NCBI RefSeq assembly: GCF_002953215.1
Contig: NZ_CP026378.1
Span: 912,540-976,539 of the forward strand
Direction of reading: 5' to 3'
Length of the DNA: 64,000 bases
Source: Mixta calida
Lineage (GTDB): Bacteria > Pseudomonadota > Gammaproteobacteria > Enterobacterales > Enterobacteriaceae
Shown one piece after another: positions 1-10,338 of the stretch (positions are counted from its first letter, which is position 1; every line of letters starts with the position of its first letter). The position numbers and the translations under genes were made by a program. The notes under the pieces are model-generated. The model did no database searches and had not been told where the DNA came from. It was given only the letters and a program-made list of their open reading frames with translations.

Positions 1-1
1 G

Positions 2-778
2 CAGCTGCTGGAATATGATGACGTCGCTAACGATCAGCGTCGCGCCATCTACTCACAGCGTAATGAATTGCTGGACGCTTCCGACGTCAGCGAAACCATC
101 AACAGCATCCGCGAAGATGTCTTCAAGAGCACTATCGACAGCTACATTCCGCCGCAGTCGTTGGAAGAGATGTGGGATGTGGACGGTCTGGAAGAGCGCC
201 TGAAAAACGACTTCGATCTTGAGCTGCCGATTAAACAGTGGCTGGACAAAGAGCCGGAGCTGCATGAAGAGACGCTGCGCGAGCGCATCCTTGAGCAGGC
301 GAAGGAAGTCTATCTGCGTAAAGAAGAAGTGGTCGGCGCCGAGATGATGCGCAACTTCGAAAAAGGCGTGATGCTGCAAACCCTGGATTCCCTGTGGAAA
401 GAGCACCTGGCGGCGATGGACTATCTGCGTCAGGGCATCCATCTGCGTGGCTATGCGCAGAAAGATCCGAAGCAGGAATACAAGCGTGAATCCTTCGCTA
501 TGTTCGCCGCTATGCTGGAATCGCTGAAGTATGAAGTGATCAGCACGCTGAGCAAGGTGCAGGTGCGCATGCCGGAAGAAGTGGAGGCGATGGAGGCGCA
601 GCGTCGTGAAGAAGCTGAGCGTCTGGCGCAGCAGCAGCAGCTAAGCCACGTTGATGATGAAACGCAGGCCGCCGCCGCGCTGGCCGCCGAAACCGGCGAA
701 CGCAAAGTAGGGCGCAACGACCCGTGCCCGTGCGGTTCCGGCAAAAAGTACAAGCAGTGCCACGGTCGTCTGGCCTGA
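2..778 (+). CDS. secA: SecA preprotein translocase ATPase, C-terminal part (5' end outside window)
   Basis: This is the last 258 codons of SecA, the ATPase motor that drives unfolded preproteins through SecYEG at the inner membrane. The frame is open from the left edge ([14 protein letters not shown] is the end of the helicase/scaffold region). The helical scaffold follows, then a Glu/Gln-rich linker, and the protein ends in the zinc-binding SecB/phospholipid motif [14 protein letters not shown]. These are all family hallmarks. The catalytic DEAD motor lies outside the window. A strong terminator follows the stop directly. In E. coli mutT follows within about 60 bp; here a CRISPR leader and repeats lie in between. 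Confidence 0.98.
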   Translation, partial: QLLEYDDVANDQRRAIYSQRNELLDASDVSETINSIREDVFKSTIDSYIPPQSLEEMWDVDGLEERLKNDFDLELPIKQWLDKEPELHEETLRERILEQAKEVYLRKEEVVGAEMMRNFEKGVMLQTLDSLWKEHLAAMDYLRQGIHLRGYAQKDPKQEYKRESFAMFAAMLESLKYEVISTLSKVQVRMPEEVEAMEAQRREEAERLAQQQQLSHVDDETQAAAALAAETGERKVGRNDPCPCGSGKKYKQCHGRLA

Positions 779-795
779 TAAAATCGTAAGTGAGA

Positions 796-820
796 AGGGA
801 GCTGAAAGGCTCCCTTTTTA
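796..820 (+). terminator. Rho-independent terminator of secA
   Basis: A six-base stem (GGGAGC/GCTCCC, six-base loop) is followed by five T, 18 bases after the secA stop. The region similar to the second CRISPR leader begins right at this T run. Confidence 0.85.
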
Positions 821-1017
821 TTGGGCGAAAGAAAAGGGCGAGTAGTTTTCTGTGTTGATATTTTGTTTTGTGATGAAGTGAAAAGCGCTGGTGGGTATCG
901 GTGACTATTCTTTAAAACGCTTTTAAATCAGGCTAATAGCGTTCTTTAAAATGTGGAATGGATTGGTAGCTTTACGTGCCATGTTTTTTGTTTTTAAATC
1001 AATTATATAGATTTAGA
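821..1017 (+). promoter_or_regulatory. CRISPR type I-E leader, orphan copy A
   Basis: An AT-rich non-coding stretch ends in ATTTAGA directly before a 29-base I-E repeat; enterobacterial I-E leaders also end in TTTAGA at the first repeat. By eye it aligns along most of its length with 22034-22226: for example GCTGGTGGGTATCGGTGA against GCTGGCGGGCGTCGGTTG, and AATAGCGTTCTTTAAAA against AATAGCGTTTTTAAAAA. No ORF is plausible here. Leader function is inferred from position and from the second copy. Confidence 0.7.
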
Positions 1018-1159
1018 GTGTTCCCTGCGCCAGCGGGGATAAACCGCAGCGTCAGGTGTTCCTGCCACTTCGTCATGAGTGTTCCCGAAGATAAACCGCT
1101 GGCGAGAATCGGTCATATGCGCCTCACCGAGTGTTCCCTGGGTAAGCAGGGATAAACCG
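1018..1159 (+). CRISPR. Degenerate type I-E CRISPR array, three repeats and two spacers, no cas genes
   Basis: Repeat 1 (1018-1046, 29 bases) differs from the usual enterobacterial I-E repeat at a single position (GTGTTCCCTGCG...GATAAACCG). Spacer 1 is 1047-1078, exactly 32 bases. Repeat 2 (1079-1098) has lost nine internal bases but keeps both ends. Spacer 2 is 1099-1130, again exactly 32 bases. Repeat 3 (1131-1159) is full length with several changes in its middle. The spacing of 32 bases is the I-E standard. The array abuts the mutT promoter region. Decayed repeats and the absence of cas genes point to a relic. Confidence 0.85.
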
Positions 1160-1210
1160 GTAACAAAATCAGGCTATACTGCCCTTCACTCCATTAACAA
1201 GGATGCGAAA

Positions 1211-1608
1211 ATGAAACATCTTCAGGTCGCTGTTGGCATCATTCGCAATGCACAGCAGGAAATCTTTCTGACGCGCCGTCCGGCCGACTCCCATATGGCG
1301 AATATGTGGGAGTTTCCGGGCGGGAAAATCGAAGTAGGCGAAACGCCGGAGCAGGCGCTGAAGCGCGAGCTGCTGGAAGAGACCGGCATTGTGGTGATAG
1401 CGGCGACCGCATTTGGCAATGCCGATCACACCTATGAAGATCTGCGCGTGACGCTGCACTTTTTTATGGTGGAACAGTGGCAGGGCGAGCCCTGGGGAAA
1501 GAAGGCCAGCCGCAGCGCTGGGTACCTCAGCGCGAGCTGGTCGCCGATGAGTTTCCACCGGCGAACCACAAGCTGGTGGCGCGCCTGCTGGCGGAAGCGC
1601 GCCCGTAA
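1211..1608 (+). pseudogene. mutT: MutT 8-oxo-dGTP diphosphatase, apparent 1-base deletion near codon 95
   Basis: MutT is the Nudix hydrolase that removes 8-oxo-dGTP from the nucleotide pool. The reading frame starts at ATG 1211 after AAGGA and matches MutT through an intact Nudix box (GGKIEVGETPEQALKRE, then LLEETG) to QGEPWG at about residue 96. It then leaves the family: in frame it reads KKASRSAGY and runs to a stop at 1679-1681. In the next frame the expected continuation is present (KEGQPQRW, then ADEFPPANHKLVARL) and stops at 1606-1608, giving the usual length of about 132 residues. One base is therefore missing at or next to the run GGGGAAA at 1494-1500. This is either a real frameshift that would alter the C-terminal quarter or a homopolymer sequencing error. 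Confidence 0.85.
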
Positions 1609-1634
1609 TTCAGGACTGAATTTCCGTCCAGGTG

Positions 1635-1841
1635 TCAGTGACGCTGAATGTCTTCCTCACTCCAGTCATCGCTGTCGGTGAGATCGTTGCTGCTGGGGAT
1701 ACGTTTTTCCTCAGCGGCCCACTCTCCCAGATCGATTAGCTGGCAGCGCTTACTGCAAAACGGACGAAACGGACTCTCTTCTCCCCAGATGACCGTTCTG
1801 CCGCAGGTCGGACAGGCGACTTTCGTGACATCTTTACTCAT
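1635..1841 (-). CDS. yacG: DNA gyrase inhibitor YacG
   Basis: This is a 68-residue zinc protein (E. coli 65) that binds GyrB and inhibits gyrase. The treble-clef zinc site is complete: C10, C13, C29 and C33 in CPTCG and FCSKRC, followed by the family signature [12 protein letters not shown] and an acidic tail. It ends the coaE-zapD-yacG minus-strand cluster, nine bases after zapD, and faces mutT. The frameshifted mutT frame would run over its 3' end; the restored mutT frame would not. Confidence 0.95.
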   Translation of the reverse strand: MSKDVTKVACPTCGRTVIWGEESPFRPFCSKRCQLIDLGEWAAEEKRIPSSNDLTDSDDWSEEDIQRH

Positions 1842-1850
1842 ATAACCCCT

Positions 1851-2594
1851 CTAACAACAGGCCAGCTCGAAATCGAGACGTGCCGGCACTTCACCACGCT
1901 CGCTGTCAAGCGGTAGAAAACGGATCGCGTAACGGGTTTTATGGCCCGATACCTGCGGATAAAGATTGTCCTCCAGCGTCAGTTGCAGACGCAGCAGGTC
2001 AGCGCCCTCGGCGTTATCCTGATAAAAACCGTTCAGGCTGGTCTGATGGCGGAAAACGCCGGACTGACGGATCAGCTCCAGAATCATAAACAGCGCCTGA
2101 CGCAGCGGATCGAGCGAGCCCATCCAGCTGGCGACCTGCGCATCGCGCAGCGGCTGATCGAGATGCAGCCAGACATGCAGCGTCGGCAAATCGAAACTGC
2201 AACAGCCGCCGGGAATGCTCAGGCGCTGACGCACCAGCGCAATCAGGCGATCTTCGCGCAGCGACTGGCCAATGCGCGGCGCCGCCATCAGTTCCCCGGC
2301 GCGGCTTTTCAGCTGTCGACGCAGCGCTTCCACCCGTTCGGTATCCACGCCGGGCACGTCGCACCAGGCCAGCAGTTTTTGCTGCTGACGCTCCAGCTCT
2401 TTCAGCATCTCAGTGCGCAGCTCGCCGCGCTCAAACACATCCAGCAGCTCGCTGATATTGCGGAAAAAGGTCAGGGCGGTCAGGTAATCGGTAATATTGG
2501 CACAAGCCTGAAGCTGTTGCAGCAGAAACTCAATCCTCAGCCAGGTGCGCATTTTTTCATTTAACGGATGCTCGAAAAGAACGATTTTGCTCAT
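1851..2594 (-). CDS. zapD: Cell division protein ZapD
   Basis: ZapD (YacF) bundles FtsZ filaments and stabilises the Z ring in the cytoplasm. The 247-residue product starts [18 protein letters not shown], the family's usual N-terminus, and contains the conserved [10 protein letters not shown] region. The frame is open for 75 more codons upstream, but that part overlaps coaE and reads as an out-of-frame shadow, so the start at 2594 is used. It lies four bases after coaE and nine before yacG, in the same order as in E. coli. Confidence 0.96.
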   Translation of the reverse strand: MSKIVLFEHPLNEKMRTWLRIEFLLQQLQACANITDYLTALTFFRNISELLDVFERGELRTEMLKELERQQQKLLAWCDVPGVDTERVEALRRQLKSRAGELMAAPRIGQSLREDRLIALVRQRLSIPGGCCSFDLPTLHVWLHLDQPLRDAQVASWMGSLDPLRQALFMILELIRQSGVFRHQTSLNGFYQDNAEGADLLRLQLTLEDNLYPQVSGHKTRYAIRFLPLDSERGEVPARLDFELACC

Positions 2595-2598
2595 GCTG

Positions 2599-3210
2599 TT
2601 AATCCTGTTTTGTCGCTCTGGCCAGCGCCAGATAGCACTGATGCAGTTCGGCGACCAGCGGCGCCACTTCTTCAGGACGCCCGCTGTTTTCAATAATGTC
2701 ATCCGCCACGGCCAGACGCGCTTCGCGTGTGGCCTGAGCGGCAATAATTTTTTCGGCCTGTTCGCGCGTGACGCGATCGCGGGCGATGGTGCGCGTAATC
2801 TGAACCGCAGGATCGACATCCACCACCAGCACCCGATCGGCCAGTTTTTCCAGACGATTTTCCACCAGCAGCGGCACTACCCATAAGCACCAGGGGGAGC
2901 GGGCCGCCATAATTTGCCGCCGTGTCTCTGCATGGATCAGCGGATGCAGCAGTTGATTGAGCCAGGTTTTTTCCGCTGGCGCGTTGAATATCGTTTGGCG
3001 CAATGCAGCGCGATTCAGCGAGCCGTCCGCCAGAAGAACAGAAGGGCCAAAGTGCGCCGCTATCTCCGCCAACGCGGGTTGTCCAGGCTCCACCACCTGA
3101 CGCGCAATCACGTCGGCATCAATAATATCCACGCCATGCTGTGCGAAGGCCTGGGCGACGGTGCTTTTTCCACTGCCGATCCCGCCGGTCAGCGCAACGG
3201 TGTAAGGCAT
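2599..3210 (-). CDS. coaE: Dephospho-CoA kinase
   Basis: CoaE phosphorylates the 3'-hydroxyl of dephospho-CoA, the last step of coenzyme A synthesis. The 203-residue protein has the P-loop [10 protein letters not shown] near residues 8-17, the [13 protein letters not shown] substrate region and the LID-like [12 protein letters not shown] segment. Length agrees with E. coli (206). It is the first gene of the coaE-zapD-yacG cluster, divergent from guaC across 240 bp. Earlier pantothenate genes (panBCD) lie at the other end of the window. Confidence 0.97.
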   Translation of the reverse strand: MPYTVALTGGIGSGKSTVAQAFAQHGVDIIDADVIARQVVEPGQPALAEIAAHFGPSVLLADGSLNRAALRQTIFNAPAEKTWLNQLLHPLIHAETRRQIMAARSPWCLWVVPLLVENRLEKLADRVLVVDVDPAVQITRTIARDRVTREQAEKIIAAQATREARLAVADDIIENSGRPEEVAPLVAELHQCYLALARATKQD

Positions 3211-3357
3211 CTTTATCGGTTCCTGCTTCGCCTGTAAACGCCGGTTAGCCTGAGATTAACGCGCACTGTGATCGGTATATTTTGCAATAGCGATCACATC
3301 GCTTCTCTTCAGGTAAATTTACGGGATTGTAGCGTAAATAAAGGCAATTTCGCAGTC

Positions 3358-3385
3358 TTGTACGTGCGTTTTTAGCGCGTATGAT
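3358..3385 (+). promoter_or_regulatory. Probable sigma-70 promoter of guaC
   Basis: TTGTAC and TATGAT are separated by 16 bases and lie 65 bases before the guaC ATG. The transcript would begin near 3392 and carry a short leader with the GAGCTGGCTGCAGCCCCC hairpin-like stretch. Assigned by pattern only. Confidence 0.5.
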
Positions 3386-3450
3386 AGCGTCACTGGAGCT
3401 GGCTGCAGCCCCCGATCGTCAGATCGTCGCCATTAACCAGGAAAGCTGTC

Positions 3451-4491
3451 ATGCGTATTGAAGAAGATTTAAAACTGGGTTTCAAAGATGTTTTAATCCG
3501 CCCGAAACGTTCTACCTTAAAAAGCCGTTCACAGGTAGAGCTGAGCCGTCAGTTTACTTTCAAACACTCCGGCATCGCCTGGTCTGGCGTTCCGATCATC
3601 GCCGCCAATATGGATACCGTAGGTACCTTCCGCATGGCTGAAGCGCTGGCCAGCTTCGATATCCTTACTGCGGTGCACAAGCATTACAGCGTTGACGAAT
3701 GGCGCGCATTTGTCCAGCGCGTGCCGGAGCAGGTGCTGCAACATGTGATGGTCTCCACCGGCACTTCCGACGCCGACTTCGACAAGCTAAAAGCGGTGCT
3801 GGCGCTGTCGCCTGCGCTGAATTTTATCTGTATCGACGTAGCGAACGGTTACTCCGAGCATTTCGTTGAATTCCTGCAGCGGGCGCGTGAAGCCTGCCCG
3901 GATAAAACGATCTGTGCGGGCAACGTCGTGACCGGCGAGATGGTCGAAGAGCTGATCCTCTCCGGTGCGGATATCGTCAAGGTGGGTATCGGTCCCGGTT
4001 CGGTTTGCACCACGCGCGTAAAAACCGGGGTAGGTTATCCGCAGCTTTCCGCCGTGATTGAGTGCGCCGATGCCGCGCATGGTCTGGGCGGGCAGATCGT
4101 TAGCGACGGCGGTTGTTCGGTGCCGGGCGACGTCGCCAAAGCGTTCGGCGGCGGCGCGGATTTCGTTATGCTCGGCGGTATGCTGGCTGCGCACGATGAA
4201 TGCGAAGGGCATATTGTTGAAGAGAACGGCGAAAAATTCATGCTGTTTTACGGCATGAGTTCCGAATCCGCCATGAAACGTCACGTGGGCGGCGTTGCGG
4301 AATACCGTGCGGCCGAAGGCAAAACGGTTAAGCTGCCGCTGCGCGGCCCGGTTGACGCGACGGCGCGCGATATTCTCGGCGGCCTGCGTTCCGCCTGTAC
4401 CTATGTCGGCGCGGAACGCCTGAAGGAACTGACCAAGCGCACCACCTTTATTCGCGTAGCGGAGCAGGAAAACCGCGTTTTTAACCGCTAA
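3451..4491 (+). CDS. guaC: GMP reductase
   Basis: GuaC reduces GMP to IMP with NADPH and recycles guanine nucleotides. The 346-residue TIM barrel (E. coli 347) has the catalytic loop [20 protein letters not shown] with its active cysteine, the phosphate-binding [20 protein letters not shown] segment and [13 protein letters not shown]. It starts at ATG 3451 after AGGAAAG. Its stop overlaps the convergent hofC stop by four bases, leaving no room for a terminator between them. Confidence 0.98.
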   Translation: MRIEEDLKLGFKDVLIRPKRSTLKSRSQVELSRQFTFKHSGIAWSGVPIIAANMDTVGTFRMAEALASFDILTAVHKHYSVDEWRAFVQRVPEQVLQHVMVSTGTSDADFDKLKAVLALSPALNFICIDVANGYSEHFVEFLQRAREACPDKTICAGNVVTGEMVEELILSGADIVKVGIGPGSVCTTRVKTGVGYPQLSAVIECADAAHGLGGQIVSDGGCSVPGDVAKAFGGGADFVMLGGMLAAHDECEGHIVEENGEKFMLFYGMSSESAMKRHVGGVAEYRAAEGKTVKLPLRGPVDATARDILGGLRSACTYVGAERLKELTKRTTFIRVAEQENRVFNR

Positions 4492-5687
4492 TTCATTACC
4501 TCGCCCAGGCTGAAGATGGGCAGATACATGGCGACCACCAGCGTACCGACAATGGCGCCGGTAATCAGCATCATTACCGGTTCCAGCGTGGTCGCCAGCG
4601 TATCAGCCAGCTCATGCGTCTGGCTTTCATGCCACTGCGCCAGACGGGCCAGCAAATCATCCAGCGCGCCTGCTTCTTCCCCTACTTTTATCAGCTGCCG
4701 ACAGAGCGAAGTGAACAGGGCGCTGTCAGCGATCGCCTGATGCAGCGGCGTTCCTTCCGCAATCTGCGTCTGCAGCTGCCGTATCGCGTCGCGCCACAGC
4801 CGGGGCGTCAGCGTTTGCTCTACCGCCTGGAGCCCCTGCAGCAGCGGCAATCCTGCCTGCTGGGTAAGGGTCAGGATGGCGAATATCTGGCTGAGCAAGC
4901 TGCCGCGCCACAGTTTCGAAAGCAACGGTAGCCGCAGCAGGCAACGCTGTTCGTTTCGCTGCCATTCAGGCCGTCGTTTACGCTGATAGCGCCAGAAACC
5001 AAGCAGGCCGGCCATGATGAGCGCCAACGGCGCAAACAGCCGTTGCAGTCCCGCCGAGAGCGTCAGTACGGCGGCGGTAAAGGCAGGCAGCGGCGCGTTG
5101 AATGCCTGATAGATGGCGACGAACTCCGGCAGCACCAGCAACAGCATACCGCCAGCTACCGTCAGCGCGATCAATAAAATGAACAGCGGATAGCGCAGCG
5201 CGGTAACTACCTTTTTCTGTAACCGCATCTGCCGTTCCTGCTGACTGGCCAGTTGAGCGCAGCAGCGATCTAACTGGCCGGTCAACTCGCCGACCTTCAT
5301 CAGCGCGGCGTAAAGAGGAGGGAAAATACCAGGCCATTTCGCCAGCGCTATGGAAAAAGGTGTTCCCTGTTCAACCTCTTCCTGCAACGCTGCCAGCAGG
5401 GCACGCCAGCCGGGATGAGGTTCGCCTTCGCTCAGCAGATGTAACCCGGTAGAGAGCGTCAGGCCAGCCTTCAGCAGCGTCGCCAGCTGATGCATCAGGG
5501 CGACTTTCTGACGCGTCTTCCAGTCACGGGCGCGGAAATATTTGCCCGCCTTGCAGGAAAGCGGCATAAGTTGCAGCGCCGCCATTTTCGTCATGACGGC
5601 CTGCTCGTTTTCCCCCAGCCAGCATCCTTCCACCAGCTCACCCTGTTGATTCATCGCCTGCCAGCGCCAGAGGCGACAGTTAGCCAT
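4488..5687 (-). CDS. hofC: Type IV pilin assembly inner-membrane platform protein HofC (PilC/GspF family)
   Basis: HofC is the polytopic platform protein of the type IV pilus/type II secretion superfamily, linking the cytoplasmic ATPase to pilin extrusion. The 399-residue protein has two tandem GspF domains; the first includes [22 protein letters not shown] and the second the matching [19 protein letters not shown]. Three membrane segments are visible, near residues 165-190, 205-225 and at the C-terminus ([21 protein letters not shown]). It overlaps hofB by eight bases and completes the ppdD-hofB-hofC operon. Confidence 0.93.
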   Translation of the reverse strand: MANCRLWRWQAMNQQGELVEGCWLGENEQAVMTKMAALQLMPLSCKAGKYFRARDWKTRQKVALMHQLATLLKAGLTLSTGLHLLSEGEPHPGWRALLAALQEEVEQGTPFSIALAKWPGIFPPLYAALMKVGELTGQLDRCCAQLASQQERQMRLQKKVVTALRYPLFILLIALTVAGGMLLLVLPEFVAIYQAFNAPLPAFTAAVLTLSAGLQRLFAPLALIMAGLLGFWRYQRKRRPEWQRNEQRCLLRLPLLSKLWRGSLLSQIFAILTLTQQAGLPLLQGLQAVEQTLTPRLWRDAIRQLQTQIAEGTPLHQAIADSALFTSLCRQLIKVGEEAGALDDLLARLAQWHESQTHELADTLATTLEPVMMLITGAIVGTLVVAMYLPIFSLGEVMN

Positions 5688-7062
5688 GTTCCACGCCTAT
5701 CACGCGATACACTTCCGCCAGCGATGTATCGCCGCGATCGACCGCATGCAGCCCTTCTACCAGCAGGCTGTTTAGATCCTGCCGCTGCGCCAGCGCATTC
5801 AACGTCTCGCTACCGGCGTCCGCGGCGATAGCCGTTTGCAGTTCACTGTTAATCGCCAGCAGCTCAAACAGCGCCAGCCGGCCGTAGTAGCCGGAAAAGC
5901 AGTGATCGCAGCCGGTAGCCTGCCAGTTTTGCAGGCTGCCGGACCAGAGATGCGCAGGCAGGTCATCAATTTTTTCCGCCGGCGAGCGGCAGTGCGGGCA
6001 AAGGCGACGCACCAACCGTTGCGCAATCACCAGCCGCAGCGCGGAAGCCAGCAGATAACCCGGAATGCCCATCTGTCCGAGGCGCGTTAGCGTCTCGACA
6101 GGGGAGTTGGTATGCAGCGTAGAAAGCACCAGATGACCGGTTTGCGCCGCCTTTACCGCGATCTCCGCACTTTCGCTATCGCGAATTTCGCCCAGCATAA
6201 TCACATCCGGGTCCTGGCGTAGCAGGGCGCGCAGCACGCGTTGAAAATCAAGCCCGGCGCGTGGATTGATCTGCGTTTGATTAACGCCCGCCAGCGGAAT
6301 TTCCACCGGGTCTTCAACGCTGCACAAATTTTTTCCCGGCTGGTTAAGGTGGCTAAGACCGCTATAGAGCGTATGGGTTTTGCCGCTGCCGGTCGGGCCG
6401 GTCACCAGAATCAGCCCCTGCGGCTGGGCCAGCGCGCGGCAAAAACAGGCGAGCGCGGCGGGCTGCATCCCCAGTTGCGCCAGCGTCAACGCCTGCGATG
6501 CGCTCTGCAGCAAACGGATCACCGCTTTTTCGCCGTTGTGAACCGGCAGGGTGGCGAGACGGAACGCAATCGCTTCATCCTGCACGCTGACGCTGAATTG
6601 CCCATCCTGGGGCAGACGGCGCTCGGCGATATCCAGGTTAGCGAGGATCTTAAGGCGCGCAAGCAGCGGCGCCTGCTGCGTATCGCTGATGCTCTGTAAT
6701 GGCTGCATTACGCCGTCAATACGCAGCCGCACCCGCATGCCATCCGCGCCGGGTTCAATATGGATATCGGAGGCGCGGCGTTGAAACGCCTGCAGCAGCA
6801 GTTGGTCAACCAGCGCCGTAACGGAGGCTGACGGTATCTGCGCTTCTTCTGCCTTCGCTGGCATGCCGCGCAGCTGCTCAAGCCGCGCCTGCGGCCAACG
6901 TTCTACCGATATCTGACGCTGACCGGTAAACTGCAACGCCTCCAGCATCAAGGGCGATGGCGCGCCGGCAACCGCCACCGTAATCGTCGCCGCATCTTCT
7001 TTGATCAGCAATGCCTGATACTGGCGGCAAATCTCCTGTAGGCGAAGGTTAGCGCTGTTCAT
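5680..7062 (-). CDS. hofB: Type IV pilus assembly ATPase HofB (GspE/PilB family)
   Basis: HofB is the hexameric ATPase thought to power PpdD pilin assembly. The 460-residue protein shows Walker A (GPTGSGKTHTLY), the Asp box, Walker B with LGEIRDSESAEIAVKAAQ, a His box (TGHLVLSTLHTNS) and a zinc site built from CPHC and CDHC. The N-terminal domain is short, as in HofB rather than PilB. It overlaps ppdD by four bases and hofC by eight, so translation is probably coupled. The prepilin peptidase and secretin needed for assembly are not in this window. Confidence 0.95.
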   Translation of the reverse strand: MNSANLRLQEICRQYQALLIKEDAATITVAVAGAPSPLMLEALQFTGQRQISVERWPQARLEQLRGMPAKAEEAQIPSASVTALVDQLLLQAFQRRASDIHIEPGADGMRVRLRIDGVMQPLQSISDTQQAPLLARLKILANLDIAERRLPQDGQFSVSVQDEAIAFRLATLPVHNGEKAVIRLLQSASQALTLAQLGMQPAALACFCRALAQPQGLILVTGPTGSGKTHTLYSGLSHLNQPGKNLCSVEDPVEIPLAGVNQTQINPRAGLDFQRVLRALLRQDPDVIMLGEIRDSESAEIAVKAAQTGHLVLSTLHTNSPVETLTRLGQMGIPGYLLASALRLVIAQRLVRRLCPHCRSPAEKIDDLPAHLWSGSLQNWQATGCDHCFSGYYGRLALFELLAINSELQTAIAADAGSETLNALAQRQDLNSLLVEGLHAVDRGDTSLAEVYRVIGVEHG

Positions 7063-7502
7063 GGCTTAACCTCATCGTCATCGAAGCGGAACACCGCACG
7101 GCATGCATCCTGCAAGCCAGCGTTAGTGCTGTCACAGCTGCGCTGCCAGTTCATCTGGCCTTCATTGCTTTGCCATTGTGGGGTAAGGGTGACCTTCAGG
7201 CCATTCAGACTCTCCTGGCCGGTAAGCGCGATCGCGCCCGCCGTTACGCTGACGGAAGCCACATAGCGCGAACGCTTCGCCGCCGGCACGCCGTTGCTAC
7301 CTGCGCTACAGTTTGTCGTTGCGCCATGTTCAACCGCACAGAGCTCAACCGCCGTTTTATAAGGCAGCATCGTTTGCAGCATATCGGTCAGGGCGGCCTT
7401 CTGCAGGTAGTTCTGGTAAGCGGGTATGCCGATAGCGCTGAGTATCGCCACGATGCCAATCACAATCATCAATTCAATCAGCGTAAAACCTTGTTGTCTC
7501 AT
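7059..7502 (-). CDS. ppdD: Major prepilin PpdD
   Basis: PpdD is the major type IV pilin subunit. The type III signal MRQQG/FTLIELMIVIGI is processed between G and F; the next 25 residues form the membrane and assembly helix with Glu5. The C-terminal part keeps paired cysteines and the ending VFRFDDDE. A GTG six bases upstream is in frame, but GGAG sits eight bases before ATG 7502, so that start (147 residues) is preferred. First gene of the ppdD-hofB-hofC operon, 249 bp from nadC. Confidence 0.95.
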   Translation of the reverse strand: MRQQGFTLIELMIVIGIVAILSAIGIPAYQNYLQKAALTDMLQTMLPYKTAVELCAVEHGATTNCSAGSNGVPAAKRSRYVASVSVTAGAIALTGQESLNGLKVTLTPQWQSNEGQMNWQRSCDSTNAGLQDACRAVFRFDDDEVKP

Positions 7503-7719
7503 TTGCACTTCTCCATGTGGGTTACAGACCCGACGTTAGCTAACGGAGCGCAAAGGGACGAGGGGAAGCAAGAGGAACTGGAAAAGCGGCCGTAAAATAT
7601 TCACCGTGTTGCCGCAGGCGGCAGAAAAGCTGGAAGCGACCTCGCAAAGTTATCTGGCGATATGCAAGAAAACTAAGGGGCGGAGAGAAGGCGGCGAGTC
7701 AACGTGCAGTGAGGCAGGC

Positions 7720-7740
7720 GTGGCGCTCAGGGAGCGCCAC
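7720..7740 (-). terminator. Hairpin after nadC
   Basis: An eight-base perfect stem (GTGGCGCT/AGCGCCAC) lies just beyond the nadC stop. It has no U run on either side, so it is more likely an RNA 3'-end stabiliser or a weak terminator. Confidence 0.4.
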
Positions 7741-7751
7741 CCGTAACCGGC

Positions 7752-8678
<927 letters not shown>

Positions 8679-8911
8679 CTATCCTGGCGCGCCGTCAGGC
8701 GCCAGTTCAGGGTATAAAGTTTAGTTCGCTAAACAAATTCCGCGTTTTTTCACTGGATAATGCGTGTCGGGAGGGGCTCAGAAGGCGCTATTTAGGCCTG
8801 GGAAAGACCCAGTCAGAACCTTTTTGATCCTGAAAAGGGTCGCACAAGGAATGTAAATAGGTCGACTAATTCATGTTAGGCTGTGTAAAAAAATGAACAG
8901 GAGATCCCGGC

Positions 8912-9487
8912 ATGGAGTTAAAAGAGGGCTGGCTGACGGACGTGCGCCAGGTGCCTTCACCGCATTTCAATATCCGCCCGGATGAGGAGACGCCCAGCCT
9001 GCTGGTGGTGCATAACATCAGCCTGCCGCCCGGCGAGTTCGGCGGCCCCTGGATCGATGCGCTGTTTACCGGCACACTTGATCCGGCCGCCCATCCTTAT
9101 TTCGCCGATATCGCTCACCTGCGCGTCGCTGCGCACTGTCTGATCCGACGCGACGGCGAAATCGTGCAGTACGTGCCTTTCGATAAGCGCGCCTGGCACG
9201 CCGGCCTTTCCTGCTGGCAGGGGAGGGAAAACTGCAATGATTTTTCTATCGGCATTGAGCTGGAAGGCACCGATACGCTCGCCTACACCGATGCGCAGTA
9301 TCAGGCGTTGCAGGAGATAACGCGCCTGCTGATGCAGCATTATCCGATTACGCCCGCACGTATAACCGGGCACAGTGATATCGCGCCGGAACGCAAGACC
9401 GATCCGGGTCCCGCGTTTGACTGGACGCGCTTTCTGCGCGGTCTGCCGGAGACCGCCAGCTTACATTTACCGGAGCGGAATGCATGA
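8912..9487 (+). CDS. ampD: 1,6-anhydro-N-acetylmuramyl-L-alanine amidase AmpD
   Basis: AmpD is the cytoplasmic zinc amidase that removes the peptide from anhydro-muropeptides during cell-wall recycling; its loss derepresses AmpC-type beta-lactamases through AmpR. The 191-residue amidase_2 domain keeps the zinc ligands in [14 protein letters not shown], in [15 protein letters not shown] and its Asp. RBS AGGAG precedes ATG 8912. The stop overlaps the ampE start (ATGA). No ampC or ampR lies in the window. Confidence 0.97.
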   Translation: MELKEGWLTDVRQVPSPHFNIRPDEETPSLLVVHNISLPPGEFGGPWIDALFTGTLDPAAHPYFADIAHLRVAAHCLIRRDGEIVQYVPFDKRAWHAGLSCWQGRENCNDFSIGIELEGTDTLAYTDAQYQALQEITRLLMQHYPITPARITGHSDIAPERKTDPGPAFDWTRFLRGLPETASLHLPERNA

Positions 9488-10338
9488 CGCTTTTTTCTTT
9501 GTTACTGGTTTTGGGTTGGGAACGCCTGTTTAAAATGGGCGAACGCTGGCAGCTCGATCATCGTCTTGAGCCCTTTTTCCGTCAGCGCCGCCATTTTTCC
9601 CTCTGGCGCACCGTCGGCATGACGCTGGTGGCAATGCTGCTGGTGCTGGTGATTATCCTCTCGCTGCGCGGTCTGTTCTTCGGCGTGCCTCAACTACTGT
9701 TCTGGATCGTTACGGGGCTGCTTTGTATAGGCGCGGGTTCAATGCGTCTGCATTATCACGCTTATCTGAAGGCTGCCAGCCACGGCGACGCCAACGCCTG
9801 CGGCGCAATGGCGGAGGAGCTGACGCTGATCCACGGCATGCCGGTTGAATGCAATCAGCAGGAGACGCTGAAAGAACTGCAAAACGCGCTGTTGTGGATC
9901 AACTACCGCTTCTATCTGGCGCCGCTGTTCTGGTTTGTTGTCGGCGGCGCCTGGGGGCCGGTGCTGCTGACCGGCTACGCCTTCCTGCGCGCCTGGCAAA
10001 GCTGGCTGGCGAAACACCAGACGCCGCTTGAGCGCGCCCGTTCCGGCATCGACCGCCTCCTGCACTGGGTGGACTGGATTCCGGTTCGTCTGGCAGGCGC
10101 GGCTTACGCATTGTTAGGACACGGCGAACGCGCGCTGCCCGCCTGGTTTGCAGCGCTGGGCGATCTGCGCCGCCCGCAGTATCAGGTGCTGACGCAGCTG
10201 GCGCAATATTCGCTGGAACGCGATGAGCGTAACGACAGCGTGGAAACGCCACGGATTGCCGTGGCGCTGGCCAAAAAGGTCTCGCTGGTGATTGTGGTGG
10301 TGGTGGCGCTACTCACCATTTACGGCACGCTGGTGTAA
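9484..10338 (+). CDS. ampE: Beta-lactamase regulator AmpE, inner-membrane protein
   Basis: AmpE is a CobD-like integral membrane protein of 284 residues, identical in length to E. coli AmpE, proposed as a sensor in the amp system; its molecular role is unsettled. Membrane segments are seen near residues 40-60 and 63-80 ([29 protein letters not shown]), around 142-165, and at the end ([19 protein letters not shown]). It is translationally coupled to ampD. Its last 30 bases overlap the 3' end of the inserted glycosidase gene on the other strand, which suggests the insertion point lies at this stop. Confidence 0.95.
   Translation: MTLFSLLLVLGWERLFKMGERWQLDHRLEPFFRQRRHFSLWRTVGMTLVAMLLVLVIILSLRGLFFGVPQLLFWIVTGLLCIGAGSMRLHYHAYLKAASHGDANACGAMAEELTLIHGMPVECNQQETLKELQNALLWINYRFYLAPLFWFVVGGAWGPVLLTGYAFLRAWQSWLAKHQTPLERARSGIDRLLHWVDWIPVRLAGAAYALLGHGERALPAWFAALGDLRRPQYQVLTQLAQYSLERDERNDSVETPRIAVALAKKVSLVIVVVVALLTIYGTLV

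Noticed and set aside
1079-1681. A single 200-codon gene covering the CRISPR repeats and mutT
   Set aside because: The first 44 codons translate CRISPR repeats and the last part is frameshifted mutT; the true start is ATG 1211.
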